A stretch of 64,000 nucleotides of DNA from Thiovibrio sp964588325 (GCA_964588325.1 CAZPOR010000004.1:124001-188000); one strand, 5' to 3'. Positions 44,237-51,880 are shown, counted from the first letter of the stretch. Numbers and translations are program-made. Notes: a model not told the origin generated them from the sequence alone.

Positions 44237-45490
44237 ATGAAATACACATTCATCGATTTATTTTCAGGTGCAGGGGGGTTCACAGAGGGTTTTCTACTTG
44301 CAGGAACAAAGGAGGCTGATTTTCAGCTTGTCGCCGCATCTGATATCCATAAAAACGCCGAATTGACGCATTTAGGAAGATTCGAGAAGCAACTAGGCTT
44401 AACATACTCTTTTATTAAAACAGATATTCGCAATATCGGTTTTGCCAAACAGCTTAAACGAACTGCAAAAAATATCTGCTCAAGAGAGAGTGTCGATGTT
44501 GTTTGCGGTGGGCCACCATGCCAAGGATTCTCGGTCTGGGGAAAAAGAAATGAGAATGACCCTAGAAATGATCTCTTCAGGCACTACCTTAATGCCATAA
44601 AAGCGGTCTCCCCTTCATATTTCGTAATGGAAAATGTTCCAGGATTGGTAACAATGTATGATGGCCGCATTCCTGGCTTAATCCACGAAGAAGTCGAGAC
44701 GTTGTTCGCGGGAGAGTACAAAATAAACGGTCCAATTTTTGTAAACTCTGTTGATTATGGAGTTCCTCAGCTTAGAGAAAGAGTCCTGTTTATCGGATCA
44801 AAGAAGGGATATCCAGAAATTTCACATATACCCCCTACTGTTACCGAGCAAAACCGTGTCACAGTGAAAGAAGCAATTGGAGACTTGGAGTTTCTACAAC
44901 CTGGTGAAATTGCTTACGAATATAATAAAAATTTTCCAGCGGTCACAAGCTACCAAAAACAATCACGCAATGGTCGCCTGTTAAAAAAACATGGAATCTC
45001 TTTAGAACATGCGGTATTACGAAATCATGAAGCAGCCAAGCATACATTGCCGGTCATTGCCAGATTTGCCCTTATTCAGAAAGGCAAAGGTTTTGAGTCT
45101 ATACCAGAAAATCTATGGAAACTAGTCTCCACAAAAAAGAAATGGTGTGTAAAGCTAAATGATGCTTTTCCATCAAATACAATGACAACATTGCCTGATG
45201 ATTTTATCCACTATCAGGTTCCAAGAAGTATTACCGTTCGAGAAATGGCCAGGTTACAATCGTTTGATGACACATTCTTTTTCGAGGGGCCAAGGACTAC
45301 AGGCGGTGGTGGTGCTGGAAACAAAAAGCGAACCATGGAGTTACCTCAATATACGCAAGTAGGCAATGCTGTACCGCCACTTATGGCGAGGGCAGTAGGA
45401 CAAAGAATTATTGAATCTCTTGAGATTCACAGACTGAACATCCTACAGGAAAAGAATGAAACAATTAGATTACTATCTAGAGCAGTTTAG
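44237..45490 (+). CDS. DNA (cytosine-5-)-methyltransferase
   Basis: A 417-residue C5 methyltransferase. Motif I DLFSGAGGFTEGF (about 7-19), motif IV GGPPCQGFS with catalytic Cys 95, motif VI MENVPGL, motif VIII QLRERVLFIG, and motifs IX-X ending in QVGNAVPPLMARAVGQRI are present, with a target-recognition region between VIII and IX. The ATG at 44237 is chosen because motif I then falls at the usual place; in-frame starts at 44195 and 44204 exist. AT-rich compared with flanking host genes. It protects DNA against the endonuclease encoded by the overlapping next gene. Confidence 0.93.
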   Translation: MKYTFIDLFSGAGGFTEGFLLAGTKEADFQLVAASDIHKNAELTHLGRFEKQLGLTYSFIKTDIRNIGFAKQLKRTAKNICSRESVDVVCGGPPCQGFSVWGKRNENDPRNDLFRHYLNAIKAVSPSYFVMENVPGLVTMYDGRIPGLIHEEVETLFAGEYKINGPIFVNSVDYGVPQLRERVLFIGSKKGYPEISHIPPTVTEQNRVTVKEAIGDLEFLQPGEIAYEYNKNFPAVTSYQKQSRNGRLLKKHGISLEHAVLRNHEAAKHTLPVIARFALIQKGKGFESIPENLWKLVSTKKKWCVKLNDAFPSNTMTTLPDDFIHYQVPRSITVREMARLQSFDDTFFFEGPRTTGGGGAGNKKRTMELPQYTQVGNAVPPLMARAVGQRIIESLEIHRLNILQEKNETIRLLSRAV

Positions 45491-46217
45491 AAAAAATCCA
45501 TCACAAATTGATATATATACTTATTTTACTGAAGTAAAAAGAAAATATGATGCCCACAACGGTGGCAATGCAGGGAGGGCTTTTGAGGACTTTGTCGAGG
45601 GCTATAATTGGTTCGGCCTAAATAAGGAAAAATATAACGTCAACCAAAATGCTGCTAGAAATTTTGTGGGTGCCCTCATGCAGGATTGGTTGGCCCACTT
45701 GATGTTTGACCTCATTACCCCGTACCCTAATCTCAGGTTGTTTTCTGAAGTGCGAGTCAGGTTTGGTTATTATCCTGTTTGGAAAGAAGGCGAGGTAAAC
45801 GTTGCTTCACCTTCAGAGCTTTCTGATCTATGCATTGGATATCTAATGAAAGACCCAGAATTCACAGAGAAAGCTAATGTTTCAACAATACCGAAACAAG
45901 AGCTTATCCTCAAACTGCCTACAAAAACATGCATAATGCCTCTTGTAACAATAAATTCCAAGATTCGAATCTCGCAGGGAGAATTTTTTGACTGGCAAGG
46001 AAGGGAAAACCTAATGACTAAGGGTAATCCTCATTGCCTTTCAACACAAGTAGCTCTCAGGAAAGAAATGGATATAAATATTGTTGAGGCATCACAGGCT
46101 CATGACAAATGGTTTCTTTTGGGAGAAGGTTCCGAGACCCTTGTGACGCCAAGAAGGAAAGAACTTGAGCGGTTGCTGGAAGTTGTCTCTGAGCATCTCG
46201 AAGAAAGGATGCAATAA
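45456..46217 (+). CDS. Probable type II restriction endonuclease
   Basis: A 253-residue protein whose gene overlaps the methyltransferase gene by 35 bases, the usual arrangement for a type II pair. I cannot confidently assign a family. SPSELSDLCIGYL (about 113-125) and QELILKLPTKTC (about 147-158) may form the acidic and E-x-K-like parts of a PD-(D/E)xK site, and a Bpu10I-like assignment is possible but weak. It would cut unmethylated invading DNA. AGGAAAA precedes the ATG. AT-rich. Confidence 0.7.
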   Translation: MKQLDYYLEQFRKNPSQIDIYTYFTEVKRKYDAHNGGNAGRAFEDFVEGYNWFGLNKEKYNVNQNAARNFVGALMQDWLAHLMFDLITPYPNLRLFSEVRVRFGYYPVWKEGEVNVASPSELSDLCIGYLMKDPEFTEKANVSTIPKQELILKLPTKTCIMPLVTINSKIRISQGEFFDWQGRENLMTKGNPHCLSTQVALRKEMDINIVEASQAHDKWFLLGEGSETLVTPRRKELERLLEVVSEHLEERMQ

Positions 46218-46358
46218 ACACCCAAGCCCCCAGCATTTGGCCAACCCACCACGAAAACGTCGGTTATTATCGCGCAGTTCTATTTTTCCAGTTGTTCTGC
46301 CGCCAGCCGATTTTTCAGTCGACTGGCGGACACCTTCTGGTGCTGGGCATAAGGCGCT

Positions 46359-46559
46359 CTACTTCCCATACCTCGCCTGCCACTCATCCTCCGTCATAGG
46401 CCGGGGCACCACCAACACCCCCTTGGCCGGATTCTCCGGCCAGTCGATGACCCTATCAGCATCCATGTAGACCACGGAAACACGCCTGCCCTGCTGAACG
46501 GCTTGCGCCTTTTCACCAATTTTCTTGATTTTGCTCTGCACTGACTCAAACCCGGCCAT
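46359..46559 (-). CDS. Small element protein
   Basis: A 66-residue protein of unknown function, mainly charged and with PENPAKGVLVVPRPMTEDEW near the C-terminus. Sequences of this kind are common in small phage and island genes. No motif allows a function. It reads leftward, opposite to the replication genes, and precedes nothing but spacer before the restriction gene. Confidence 0.5.
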   Translation of the reverse strand: MAGFESVQSKIKKIGEKAQAVQQGRRVSVVYMDADRVIDWPENPAKGVLVVPRPMTEDEWQARYGK

Positions 46560-46667
46560 TACCTGCCCCCACTAAGCGCTGCAACTCAGAAAAGTTTTCG
46601 ACCAGAATATTCCATACCGTGCCAATGCCATGAACGGCATCCACCCCACCCCTTTCAGAAGAAGGGG

Positions 46668-47219
46668 TCAACGATCTTCAGCACCCTTGCCCTCAAGCCG
46701 GGCCTGTAGCTCATGAAGTTCCTTCTCGATGTCAGTCCACTTGGTTGCACTGATGTACTTGTCAATCAGCCGGGACACAACCTCAGCGTCAATGGGGCTG
46801 ACGATGCCATCCCGAACCTGTTGAAGCAAGTAACCAGAAGCCATAGCGGCGGATTCAATGCCAGACACCTCCGGCATTCCTTCAAGCCGTATGGGTGCCG
46901 AACGCTTGACCGGATGGATGCGGTCAATGGCATGGCGCAGGCAAGCCACGTTGCCTTCAAGCGCAAGATCAATGAGTTTGCGGGTTAAGGCCTCAGCTTC
47001 CCCTTCAAGAAGGTTCTCACTGGCTACCGTAACATTGTTGCGGCTGCCTTTCTGCCTACCTGCCGGGTTGCCACTTTGACCTGTGCGCCATTGACCGCCT
47101 GTATTGCCAGGAGACTTGGCATTGTGGCCCTGCTTGAATTTATTATACAGACCAGAGCGAGCCTTCGAGGTCTCCTTACCGCATCCGCAGGCGCAAAGTG
47201 GGGCTTGGGTATTACTCAT
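46668..47219 (-). CDS. DUF5681 protein with N-terminal zinc-finger-like motif
   Basis: A 183-residue protein. The N-terminus has CACGCGKET...GHN (about 9-33), a Cys/His pattern found in HNH-like and phage proteins. GQWRTGQSGNPAGRQKGSRN (about 42-61) is the DUF5681 signature, often annotated in phages near or as terminase small-subunit-like proteins. The rest is helical. The chosen ATG 47219 could instead be GTG 47228. If it redirects packaging, it fits a satellite. Confidence 0.65.
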   Translation of the reverse strand: MSNTQAPLCACGCGKETSKARSGLYNKFKQGHNAKSPGNTGGQWRTGQSGNPAGRQKGSRNNVTVASENLLEGEAEALTRKLIDLALEGNVACLRHAIDRIHPVKRSAPIRLEGMPEVSGIESAAMASGYLLQQVRDGIVSPIDAEVVSRLIDKYISATKWTDIEKELHELQARLEGKGAEDR

Positions 47220-47282
47220 GTTGAACACCGTTTAAAGTGGCTGCAAATAGCCTTACTGGAAGGCCATCGCAATGCGGCTGTT

Positions 47283-47627
47283 TTACAGGGCTGAATACTC
47301 TGCGCGGCACGCCCTGTATCGTTTCATATCCCCAACCGTGGCGTATTCAACCAACCGGGCCAGCACCTTGGCTTTTTCAAGCCTGACCTTGATCTCATCA
47401 GTCATGTTTGCATCAAGGAAAGCCTTTATGAAACCGTCAACGCTGCCGTGGCCTTTTGTGGGCACGATAGAATCATCAGAATAAACTTCAAAATTCTTCG
47501 AGCTTTCAGCGATGATAGCATCATGGAACTCGGCGGGAACATCGTACTTTTCAAATGCCTGCTGAAGACGAGGCAATAAGCGCAGTTCGATGTCGTAAGT
47601 GTGATAGATTTTATGTATTGCATTCAT
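47283..47627 (-). CDS. Element protein of unknown function
   Basis: A 114-residue helical protein I do not recognise (IYHTYDIELRLLPRLQQAF near the N-terminus). The ATG at 47627 has GGAGGAG about seven bases upstream, a strong ribosome site that supports a real gene. It is the last gene before the right-end repeats. Confidence 0.55.
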   Translation of the reverse strand: MNAIHKIYHTYDIELRLLPRLQQAFEKYDVPAEFHDAIIAESSKNFEVYSDDSIVPTKGHGSVDGFIKAFLDANMTDEIKVRLEKAKVLARLVEYATVGDMKRYRACRAEYSAL

Positions 47628-47766
47628 GATATTACTCCTCCACTTGAGTGTTATGATGTAACTATAACAACGTTTTGGCGGGGGAGCAATCAAAATCAGT
47701 AACACGAATTGTATTTTTCGTGTTACTAAACAAACCTATCTTCGGGCGGAGTACCAATTATCTTGT

Positions 47767-47788
47767 GGGGGCAACTTTGGGGGCAACA
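47767..47788. repeat. Right cluster of GGGGGCAAC repeats
   Basis: Copies start at 47767 and 47779, again 12 bases apart and in the same orientation as those at 39011-39042. The shared period argues for sites bound by the same protein at both ends. Confidence 0.6.
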
Positions 47789-47840
47789 TAAAAATTTACA
47801 ACTTCACCAATAACGATAAAACACCATAATACAACGCATA

Positions 47841-47856
47841 TTCAAGGTGCATCGCT
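47841..47856. repeat. Candidate attR
   Basis: TTCAAG, three differing bases, CATCGCT: 13 of 16 identical to the tRNA-His segment 38884-38899. It directly precedes the terminator at 47861. The sequence after it does not continue as a tRNA end, so the site may be decayed or the match may be chance. Confidence 0.35.
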
Positions 47857-47860
47857 GAAA

Positions 47861-47899
47861 AAAGATAAGGGTTTCGCATAATTGCGAAACCCTTTTTTT
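47861..47899. terminator. Bidirectional terminator at the element/trmJ junction
   Basis: A 12-base perfect stem AAGGGTTTCGCA/TGCGAAACCCTT with TAAT loop (47867-47894), T-run on the right for the plus strand and A/T-rich sequence on the left for the minus strand. Could be the former tRNA-His terminator now separated by the element, and also serves trmJ. Confidence 0.85.
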
Positions 47900-47970
47900 A
47901 TTGCCCCACCAAAATCACCCCCATGGCGCCGAACTGATTGCGACAGCCAAGCCAACCCTTCGCTTCCCCC

Positions 47971-48711
47971 TCAGGAGGCGTCTTTCCCCCGATGCAGCCA
48001 GGCAATCTTATCCCACAGGCCGCGAAGAATCTGCACCTCATGTTCGGTCAAACCCTGGCGGGCAAACATCCGCCGGAAAGCGCGGACCATGTGTTCCGGA
48101 TTCTGGGGATTGAGAAACCCCACCTCAAGAAGCACCTGGCGCATCTGCACAAACATGGCTTCCAGGTTTTTCCCCAAGGCCGGGCGCTTCCCCCGCGCCT
48201 TGTCCTCGGCAGGAGAAGAAAACTTCAAAGAAGCCTCATACAGGCAAACCGCCACGGCCTGGGCCAGGTTCATGGAGGGCAGATCGGCATGGGTGGGGAT
48301 GGTCACGCAGTATTGGCAGAGATCCAGATCCTCGGTCTTGAGCCCCGTATCCTCCGGGCCGAAAACAATTGCCGCCCTGGCGGTTTTGGCCAAAGCCGCA
48401 ACGGTTGCAGCCGCCTCTGCCGGAGAGAGCAATTCCTCCCTGTATTTACCGAAGCGCCGGGTCGTGCCCAAGGCAAGATTCCTGTCGGACAGAGCAAGCG
48501 CCACATTCTCATACACCCTGGCCCGCTCAAGGATATCAATGGCGGACACTGCCATATTGCGGGCTTCCGCACCAAGATGGCTTGCCCGCGGCTGCACCAG
48601 ACGCAGCTCGCCAAAGCCGAAGTTCTTCATAACCCGCGCCACGGAACCGATATTCCCGGCCCCTTTGGGTTCGACCAGAACAACACAGAGATGATCACAC
48701 GACATAACCAT
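47971..48711 (-). CDS. trmJ: tRNA (cytidine/uridine-2'-O-)-methyltransferase, TrmJ-like
   Basis: A 246-residue SPOUT (TrmH-group) methyltransferase, likely acting on tRNA position 32. Signature parts are VVLVEPKGAGNIGSVARVMKNFG at the N-terminus (split as EPKGAGNIGSVAR), IVFGPEDTGL and IPTHADLPSMNLAQAVAV at the knot. A C-terminal helical extension is present, as in TrmJ. Starts at 48711 and 48705 are both plausible, with no strong ribosome site. It borders the integrated element on its left. Confidence 0.88.
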   Translation of the reverse strand: MVMSCDHLCVVLVEPKGAGNIGSVARVMKNFGFGELRLVQPRASHLGAEARNMAVSAIDILERARVYENVALALSDRNLALGTTRRFGKYREELLSPAEAAATVAALAKTARAAIVFGPEDTGLKTEDLDLCQYCVTIPTHADLPSMNLAQAVAVCLYEASLKFSSPAEDKARGKRPALGKNLEAMFVQMRQVLLEVGFLNPQNPEHMVRAFRRMFARQGLTEHEVQILRGLWDKIAWLHRGKDAS

Positions 48712-48793
48712 TGAATACAACCAGTTGTTGAAGACAAAAAAGCGGCATTCCGTGGGAACAGCACCGTGCCAGGACGGAATACACTCCCAGGAA

Positions 48794-49372
48794 TTAGTGG
48801 ATCTGCAGGTTGTCAACCACTCCCTTGACCCCCTCTACGGAACGGATCAGATTGAGCACCTTATTTTTCTGCTCCTGGCTTGGAACAGTGCCGGTAACAC
48901 TGGCTGAGCCAGAATAGACATCCACGTCGATATTGAACGATCTGACTCCGGGCTCCTCCAAGAGCCTCGCCTTGATCTTGGCGCCGAGAACCGTATCATC
49001 AACCCCCTGCCCCATGGTGCGAGAGCCCACCCGGAGTTCATTTTTCACCCGTGCGACCCCAGGCACCGACTTGGCGACAAGACCAGCCCTGCTCGCCTCC
49101 CGGGACGAGTCAACATACCCGGAAAGGACCACCACCCCGGCGACGGTATCCACATCAATATTCCGGGCCTTGACGTTTTTATCACCGATGAGTTCGCTTT
49201 TAACCTTGGCGGTAATCGCGGCATCGTCAACCATCGTCCCGGCAGAACGCTCATCCGAACCGACGGCGTATCCGCCCGCCGCTCCTCCGCCCACAACGGC
49301 GGCGGTGCAGCCCATGCTTGTTAAAAATCCCGCGCAGCAGGCCAGTCGGACAAAAAAAATCAGCATTTTCAT
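48794..49372 (-). CDS. BON-domain lipoprotein (OsmY/DolP-like)
   Basis: A 192-residue lipoprotein. The signal ends in a lipobox TSMGC (Cys about 22), followed by a glycine-rich region. Two BON domains follow (about 48-115 and 120-190), with the typical NIDVDTVAGVVVLSG and NIDVDVYSGSASVTG strands. Such proteins sit in the periplasm or outer membrane and help envelope integrity. It lies upstream of trmJ with an 83-base gap. Two domains and length fit DolP/OsmY. Confidence 0.88.
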   Translation of the reverse strand: MKMLIFFVRLACCAGFLTSMGCTAAVVGGGAAGGYAVGSDERSAGTMVDDAAITAKVKSELIGDKNVKARNIDVDTVAGVVVLSGYVDSSREASRAGLVAKSVPGVARVKNELRVGSRTMGQGVDDTVLGAKIKARLLEEPGVRSFNIDVDVYSGSASVTGTVPSQEQKNKVLNLIRSVEGVKGVVDNLQIH

Positions 49373-49936
49373 CTGCCCATCCCCCTTTTATTTTTTTTTT
49401 GCATTTTGCCCCTTGCCTTGAGCGATCTGCCGGTTCTAAAAATAGAACTATTGGGTAATATACCCAAAGTTGCCGACCATCCCCACACCTTTATTCCCTC
49501 TCCTGGCCGGAATCAGCTTCCCACCTGAGAATCACCCTGCATTGCCCCTCTGTTTTCTTCCATGCCGCGCATTTATTCTCTTGCACAAAGAAAACAGAGA
49601 GAGTATATTAACATAACGAATATGAATTTAAATAGAAGTAATACCTCTTTATGATATCCATCCAGCCGTGTTATTTCCCCCCTGCTTCGTCAGTCTCCCG
49701 CAAAGTTTCTGCCGACCACATACTTCGTTAACAACAGAAAAATAGAACGGAACCTCCCGGACGGAACCATTGTCGATTTCACCCCTTGTCACACTCGATC
49801 GCCATCCTGACACCTTCCGGCATGTATTGCAAAACAACAAACACTACCCTGGTGCTTTCGCAAGAGACACCGCTTACGCGATGCGGCCTTCTTACACCCC
49901 ATTTTCCCGCATTGCCCCCCGAACAAAGGAGTTCTA
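49373..49936. other. Long regulatory region and leader of the DEAD-box gene
   Basis: About 560 bases without a gene. A good promoter lies at 49581-49609 facing right; the transcript would have a leader of roughly 320 bases, as in cold-shock genes of enterobacteria. The part near 49373-49440 is T/A-rich and probably includes the promoter of the leftward BON gene. A 63-codon frame at 49649-49840 is not convincing. Confidence 0.5.
49581..49609 (+). promoter_or_regulatory. Promoter of the DEAD-box/cold-shock locus
   Basis: TTGCAC (49581-49586) and TATATT (49604-49609) with exactly 17 bases between. Start near 49616. No competing promoter of this quality lies closer to the gene. Confidence 0.55.
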
Positions 49937-51199
49937 ATGAGTTTTGATGAGTTTCAGTTTCACCCCCAAATACTCGCCGGCATAAAGGCGTGCGGGTATA
50001 CGACCCCAACCCCCATCCAGCGCGAGGCCATGCCTCCCATTCTCGCCGGCCGCGATATTCTTGGCCTTGCCCAGACAGGCACCGGCAAAACCGCAGCCTT
50101 TGTGCTCCCGCTTCTGCAGCGCCTTCAGGACGGCCCCCGCAAAAAAGTACGGGCGCTCATCGTGGCTCCCACCAGGGAGCTTGCCGAACAGATCCATGAG
50201 AATATCGGCACCATGGCCGGACAAACCAGGCTGCGCAGCGTTGTTATCTATGGCGGGGTCGGCAAGCCCGGCCAGATCAAAAAAATCAGGGAAGGCGCGG
50301 AAATCATCGTTGCCTGCCCCGGACGGTTGCTTGATCATTTAAACGACAAAGCCATCAACCTCCGGGAAGTTGAGGTGCTGGTTCTCGATGAAGCCGATCA
50401 CATGTTTGACAAGGGTTTTCTGCCGGATATCCGCCGAATCATCAAGCATCTGCCGACCCAGCGCCAGAACCTTGTTTTTTCCGCCACCATGCCAGCCGAA
50501 ATCCGCCACCTGGCCGAAGATATCCTGAATAACCCGGCAACGGTCCAGATCAATCACACTCAGGCCGTGACAACTATCTCCCATGTACTCTTCCGGGTCG
50601 CGAAAGAGAACAAAACATCCTTGCTGAAAAGCATCATGTCCCAAGAAGAGATGGCAACCACCCTGATCTTCACCAAAACCAAACACAAGGCGAAGAGCCT
50701 TGCCCTGGCCCTGGAAAAATCCGGCTACAGCGCAACATCCCTGCAGGGCAACCTGTCCCAGCAAAAACGCCAGCAGGCTCTGGACGGCTTTAAAAACGGA
50801 ACCTTCAAGGTTTTGGTCGCAACGGATATCGCCGCCCGCGGTATTGATGTCTCCGGAATTTCCCATGTTATCAATTTTGATGTCCCGGATACGGTCGAGG
50901 CATACACGCATCGCACGGGCCGCACCGGACGGGCCACCCGGACGGGCGAAGCCTTTACCCTGGCGGCAGGCGAAGACGGCAAGATGATCCAGGCCATCGA
51001 ACGCACCCTTGGCAAAAAAATGACTCTCAGGACCATCGCCGGCTTTGTCGCTGATGCCCAGGATCGCGACGAACCAATCAAGTATCGGCGTGAAATGCCG
51101 ACACGAAAAAAACATACCCCGGCAGGATCGGGCAGAAACAAGCGCACCAGGGCCTCATCCTTTGATTTTGGCCTCCCGGTTCCCGCGCAACGGCACTAA
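49937..51199 (+). CDS. rhlE: DEAD-box RNA helicase, RhlE-like
   Basis: A 420-residue ATP-dependent RNA helicase. Q motif with TPTPIQREA (about 23-31), motif I AQTGTGKT (45-52), PTRELA, DEAD in VLDEADHMFD (about 150), SAT, and HRTGRTGRA near the end of the second RecA domain are all present. The C-terminus is a basic tail (RKKHTPAGSGRNKRTR) that probably binds RNA. The gene lies directly upstream of two csp genes, a typical cold-adaptation pairing; a long leader suggests post-transcriptional control. RhlE is the best fit; CsdA is longer. Confidence 0.9.
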   Translation: MSFDEFQFHPQILAGIKACGYTTPTPIQREAMPPILAGRDILGLAQTGTGKTAAFVLPLLQRLQDGPRKKVRALIVAPTRELAEQIHENIGTMAGQTRLRSVVIYGGVGKPGQIKKIREGAEIIVACPGRLLDHLNDKAINLREVEVLVLDEADHMFDKGFLPDIRRIIKHLPTQRQNLVFSATMPAEIRHLAEDILNNPATVQINHTQAVTTISHVLFRVAKENKTSLLKSIMSQEEMATTLIFTKTKHKAKSLALALEKSGYSATSLQGNLSQQKRQQALDGFKNGTFKVLVATDIAARGIDVSGISHVINFDVPDTVEAYTHRTGRTGRATRTGEAFTLAAGEDGKMIQAIERTLGKKMTLRTIAGFVADAQDRDEPIKYRREMPTRKKHTPAGSGRNKRTRASSFDFGLPVPAQRH

Positions 51200-51202
51200 A
51201 CC

Positions 51203-51302
51203 GGTTTGGGAAACCAAACCTTCAGCCGGGATATCAAACGGTATCCCGGCTTTACAACAAAGTGGTTCCTCTTTGGAACCGAGTACAAAGGAGTAGTACA
51301 CG
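51203..51302 (+). promoter_or_regulatory. Structured leader of the first csp gene
   Basis: Three hairpins: GGTTTGG-GAAA-CCAAACC (51203-51220), a 12-pair stem with AAAC loop (51224-51251), and GGTTCC/GGAACC (51264-51280) just before AAAGGAG. The same three occur before the second copy with pair-preserving changes, so RNA structure is likely selected; it may control translation by temperature. Confidence 0.65.
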
Positions 51303-51503
51303 ATGGCAGAAGGCACAGTGAAATGGTTTAATGATTCGAAGGGTTTTGGTTTTATCGAGCAGGATGGCGGCAAGGATGTATTCGTACATCACTCCGCAAT
51401 TCAGGCGCAGGGATTCAAATCCTTGCAGGAAGGCGCCCGGGTAACCTTCGACGTTGTCGACGGCCCCAAGGGTCCTTCTGCAGCAAATGTTGTTCAACAG
51501 TAA
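51303..51503 (+). CDS. Cold-shock protein, CspA family (copy 1)
   Basis: A 66-residue single cold-shock domain protein. The RNP1 motif KGFGFI (about 16-21) and RNP2 VFVHHSAI (about 30-37) bind single-stranded RNA or DNA. It acts as an RNA chaperone. The product differs from the next gene's only in the last residue (Gln here). AAAGGAG precedes the ATG. It is downstream of the DEAD-box helicase with no obvious promoter between, suggesting read-through plus leader control. Confidence 0.93.
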   Translation: MAEGTVKWFNDSKGFGFIEQDGGKDVFVHHSAIQAQGFKSLQEGARVTFDVVDGPKGPSAANVVQQ

Positions 51504-51510
51504 AACCCCC

Positions 51511-51609
51511 GGTTTGGGCAACCAAACCTCCAGTCGGGATATCAAACGATATTTCGGCTTATAACAAAGTGGTTCCCATGTGGAACCAAGTACAAAGGAG
51601 TAGTACACG
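51511..51609 (+). promoter_or_regulatory. Structured leader of the second csp gene
   Basis: Same three hairpins: GGTTTGG-GCAA-CCAAACC (51511-51528), a 12-pair stem with AAAC loop (51532-51559) keeping pairing through G-T wobbles, and GGTTCC/GGAACC (51571-51587) with a changed loop. Both first-hairpin loops are GNRA tetraloops. Confidence 0.65.
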
Positions 51610-51810
51610 ATGGCAGAAGGCACAGTGAAATGGTTTAATGATTCGAAGGGTTTTGGTTTTATCGAGCAGGATGGCGGCAAGGATGTATTCGTACATCACT
51701 CCGCAATTCAGGCGCAGGGATTCAAATCCTTGCAGGAAGGCGCCCGGGTAACCTTCGACGTTGTCGACGGCCCCAAGGGTCCCTCCGCAGCCAATGTCGT
51801 TCAACTCTAA
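51610..51810 (+). CDS. Cold-shock protein, CspA family (copy 2)
   Basis: A 66-residue cold-shock domain protein, identical to copy 1 except for a final Leu in place of Gln. The coding DNA of the two copies is nearly identical as well, so the duplication is recent or kept alike by gene conversion. RNP1 and RNP2 are intact. A strong terminator follows at 51832-51859, which ends the probable helicase-csp-csp transcript. Confidence 0.93.
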   Translation: MAEGTVKWFNDSKGFGFIEQDGGKDVFVHHSAIQAQGFKSLQEGARVTFDVVDGPKGPSAANVVQL

Positions 51811-51831
51811 AACCTGTTGAATGATATTTTA

Positions 51832-51859
51832 AAGCCCCGCTTCGGCGGGGCTTTTTTTT
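51832..51859 (+). terminator. Rho-independent terminator after the csp pair
   Basis: A nine-base stem AAGCCCCGC/GCGGGGCTT with a TTCG tetraloop, then a run of eight T. Very stable. Confidence 0.95.
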
Positions 51860-51880
51860 GTGCTTTGCTTAACCGAACCC

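Larger units (their letters stand above)
38884..47856. mobile_element. tRNA-His-associated integrative element, satellite/PICI-like
   Basis: About 9 kb between tRNA-His and a trmJ-like gene. In order it carries a P4-type integrase, an unknown protein, an AlpA-like regulator, a primase-polymerase/helicase, an iteron-like array, a type II restriction-modification pair, and on the opposite strand a 66-residue protein, a DUF5681 protein and a 115-residue protein. Repeats of GGGGGCAAC cluster just inside both ends. No conjugation, capsid or large terminase genes are present, so it is not an ICE or a full phage. Int, alpA and pri-rep in this order are typical of Gram-negative phage-inducible chromosomal islands. 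End coordinates are provisional. Confidence 0.75.
47628..47970. other. Right end of the element and junction with trmJ
   Basis: About 340 bases without genes. It holds the two right-end GGGGGCAAC copies, the candidate attR, and a bidirectional terminator shared with trmJ. No other structure is evident. Confidence 0.5.

Noticed and set aside
46302..46330. CCGCCAG/CTGGCGG hairpin after the restriction gene as a terminator
   Set aside because: Seven pairs with a long loop and no T-run on either side; too weak to call.
51252..51680. Minus-strand open frames across the csp pair
   Set aside because: They mirror the duplicated csp genes; duplication alone explains their repetition.
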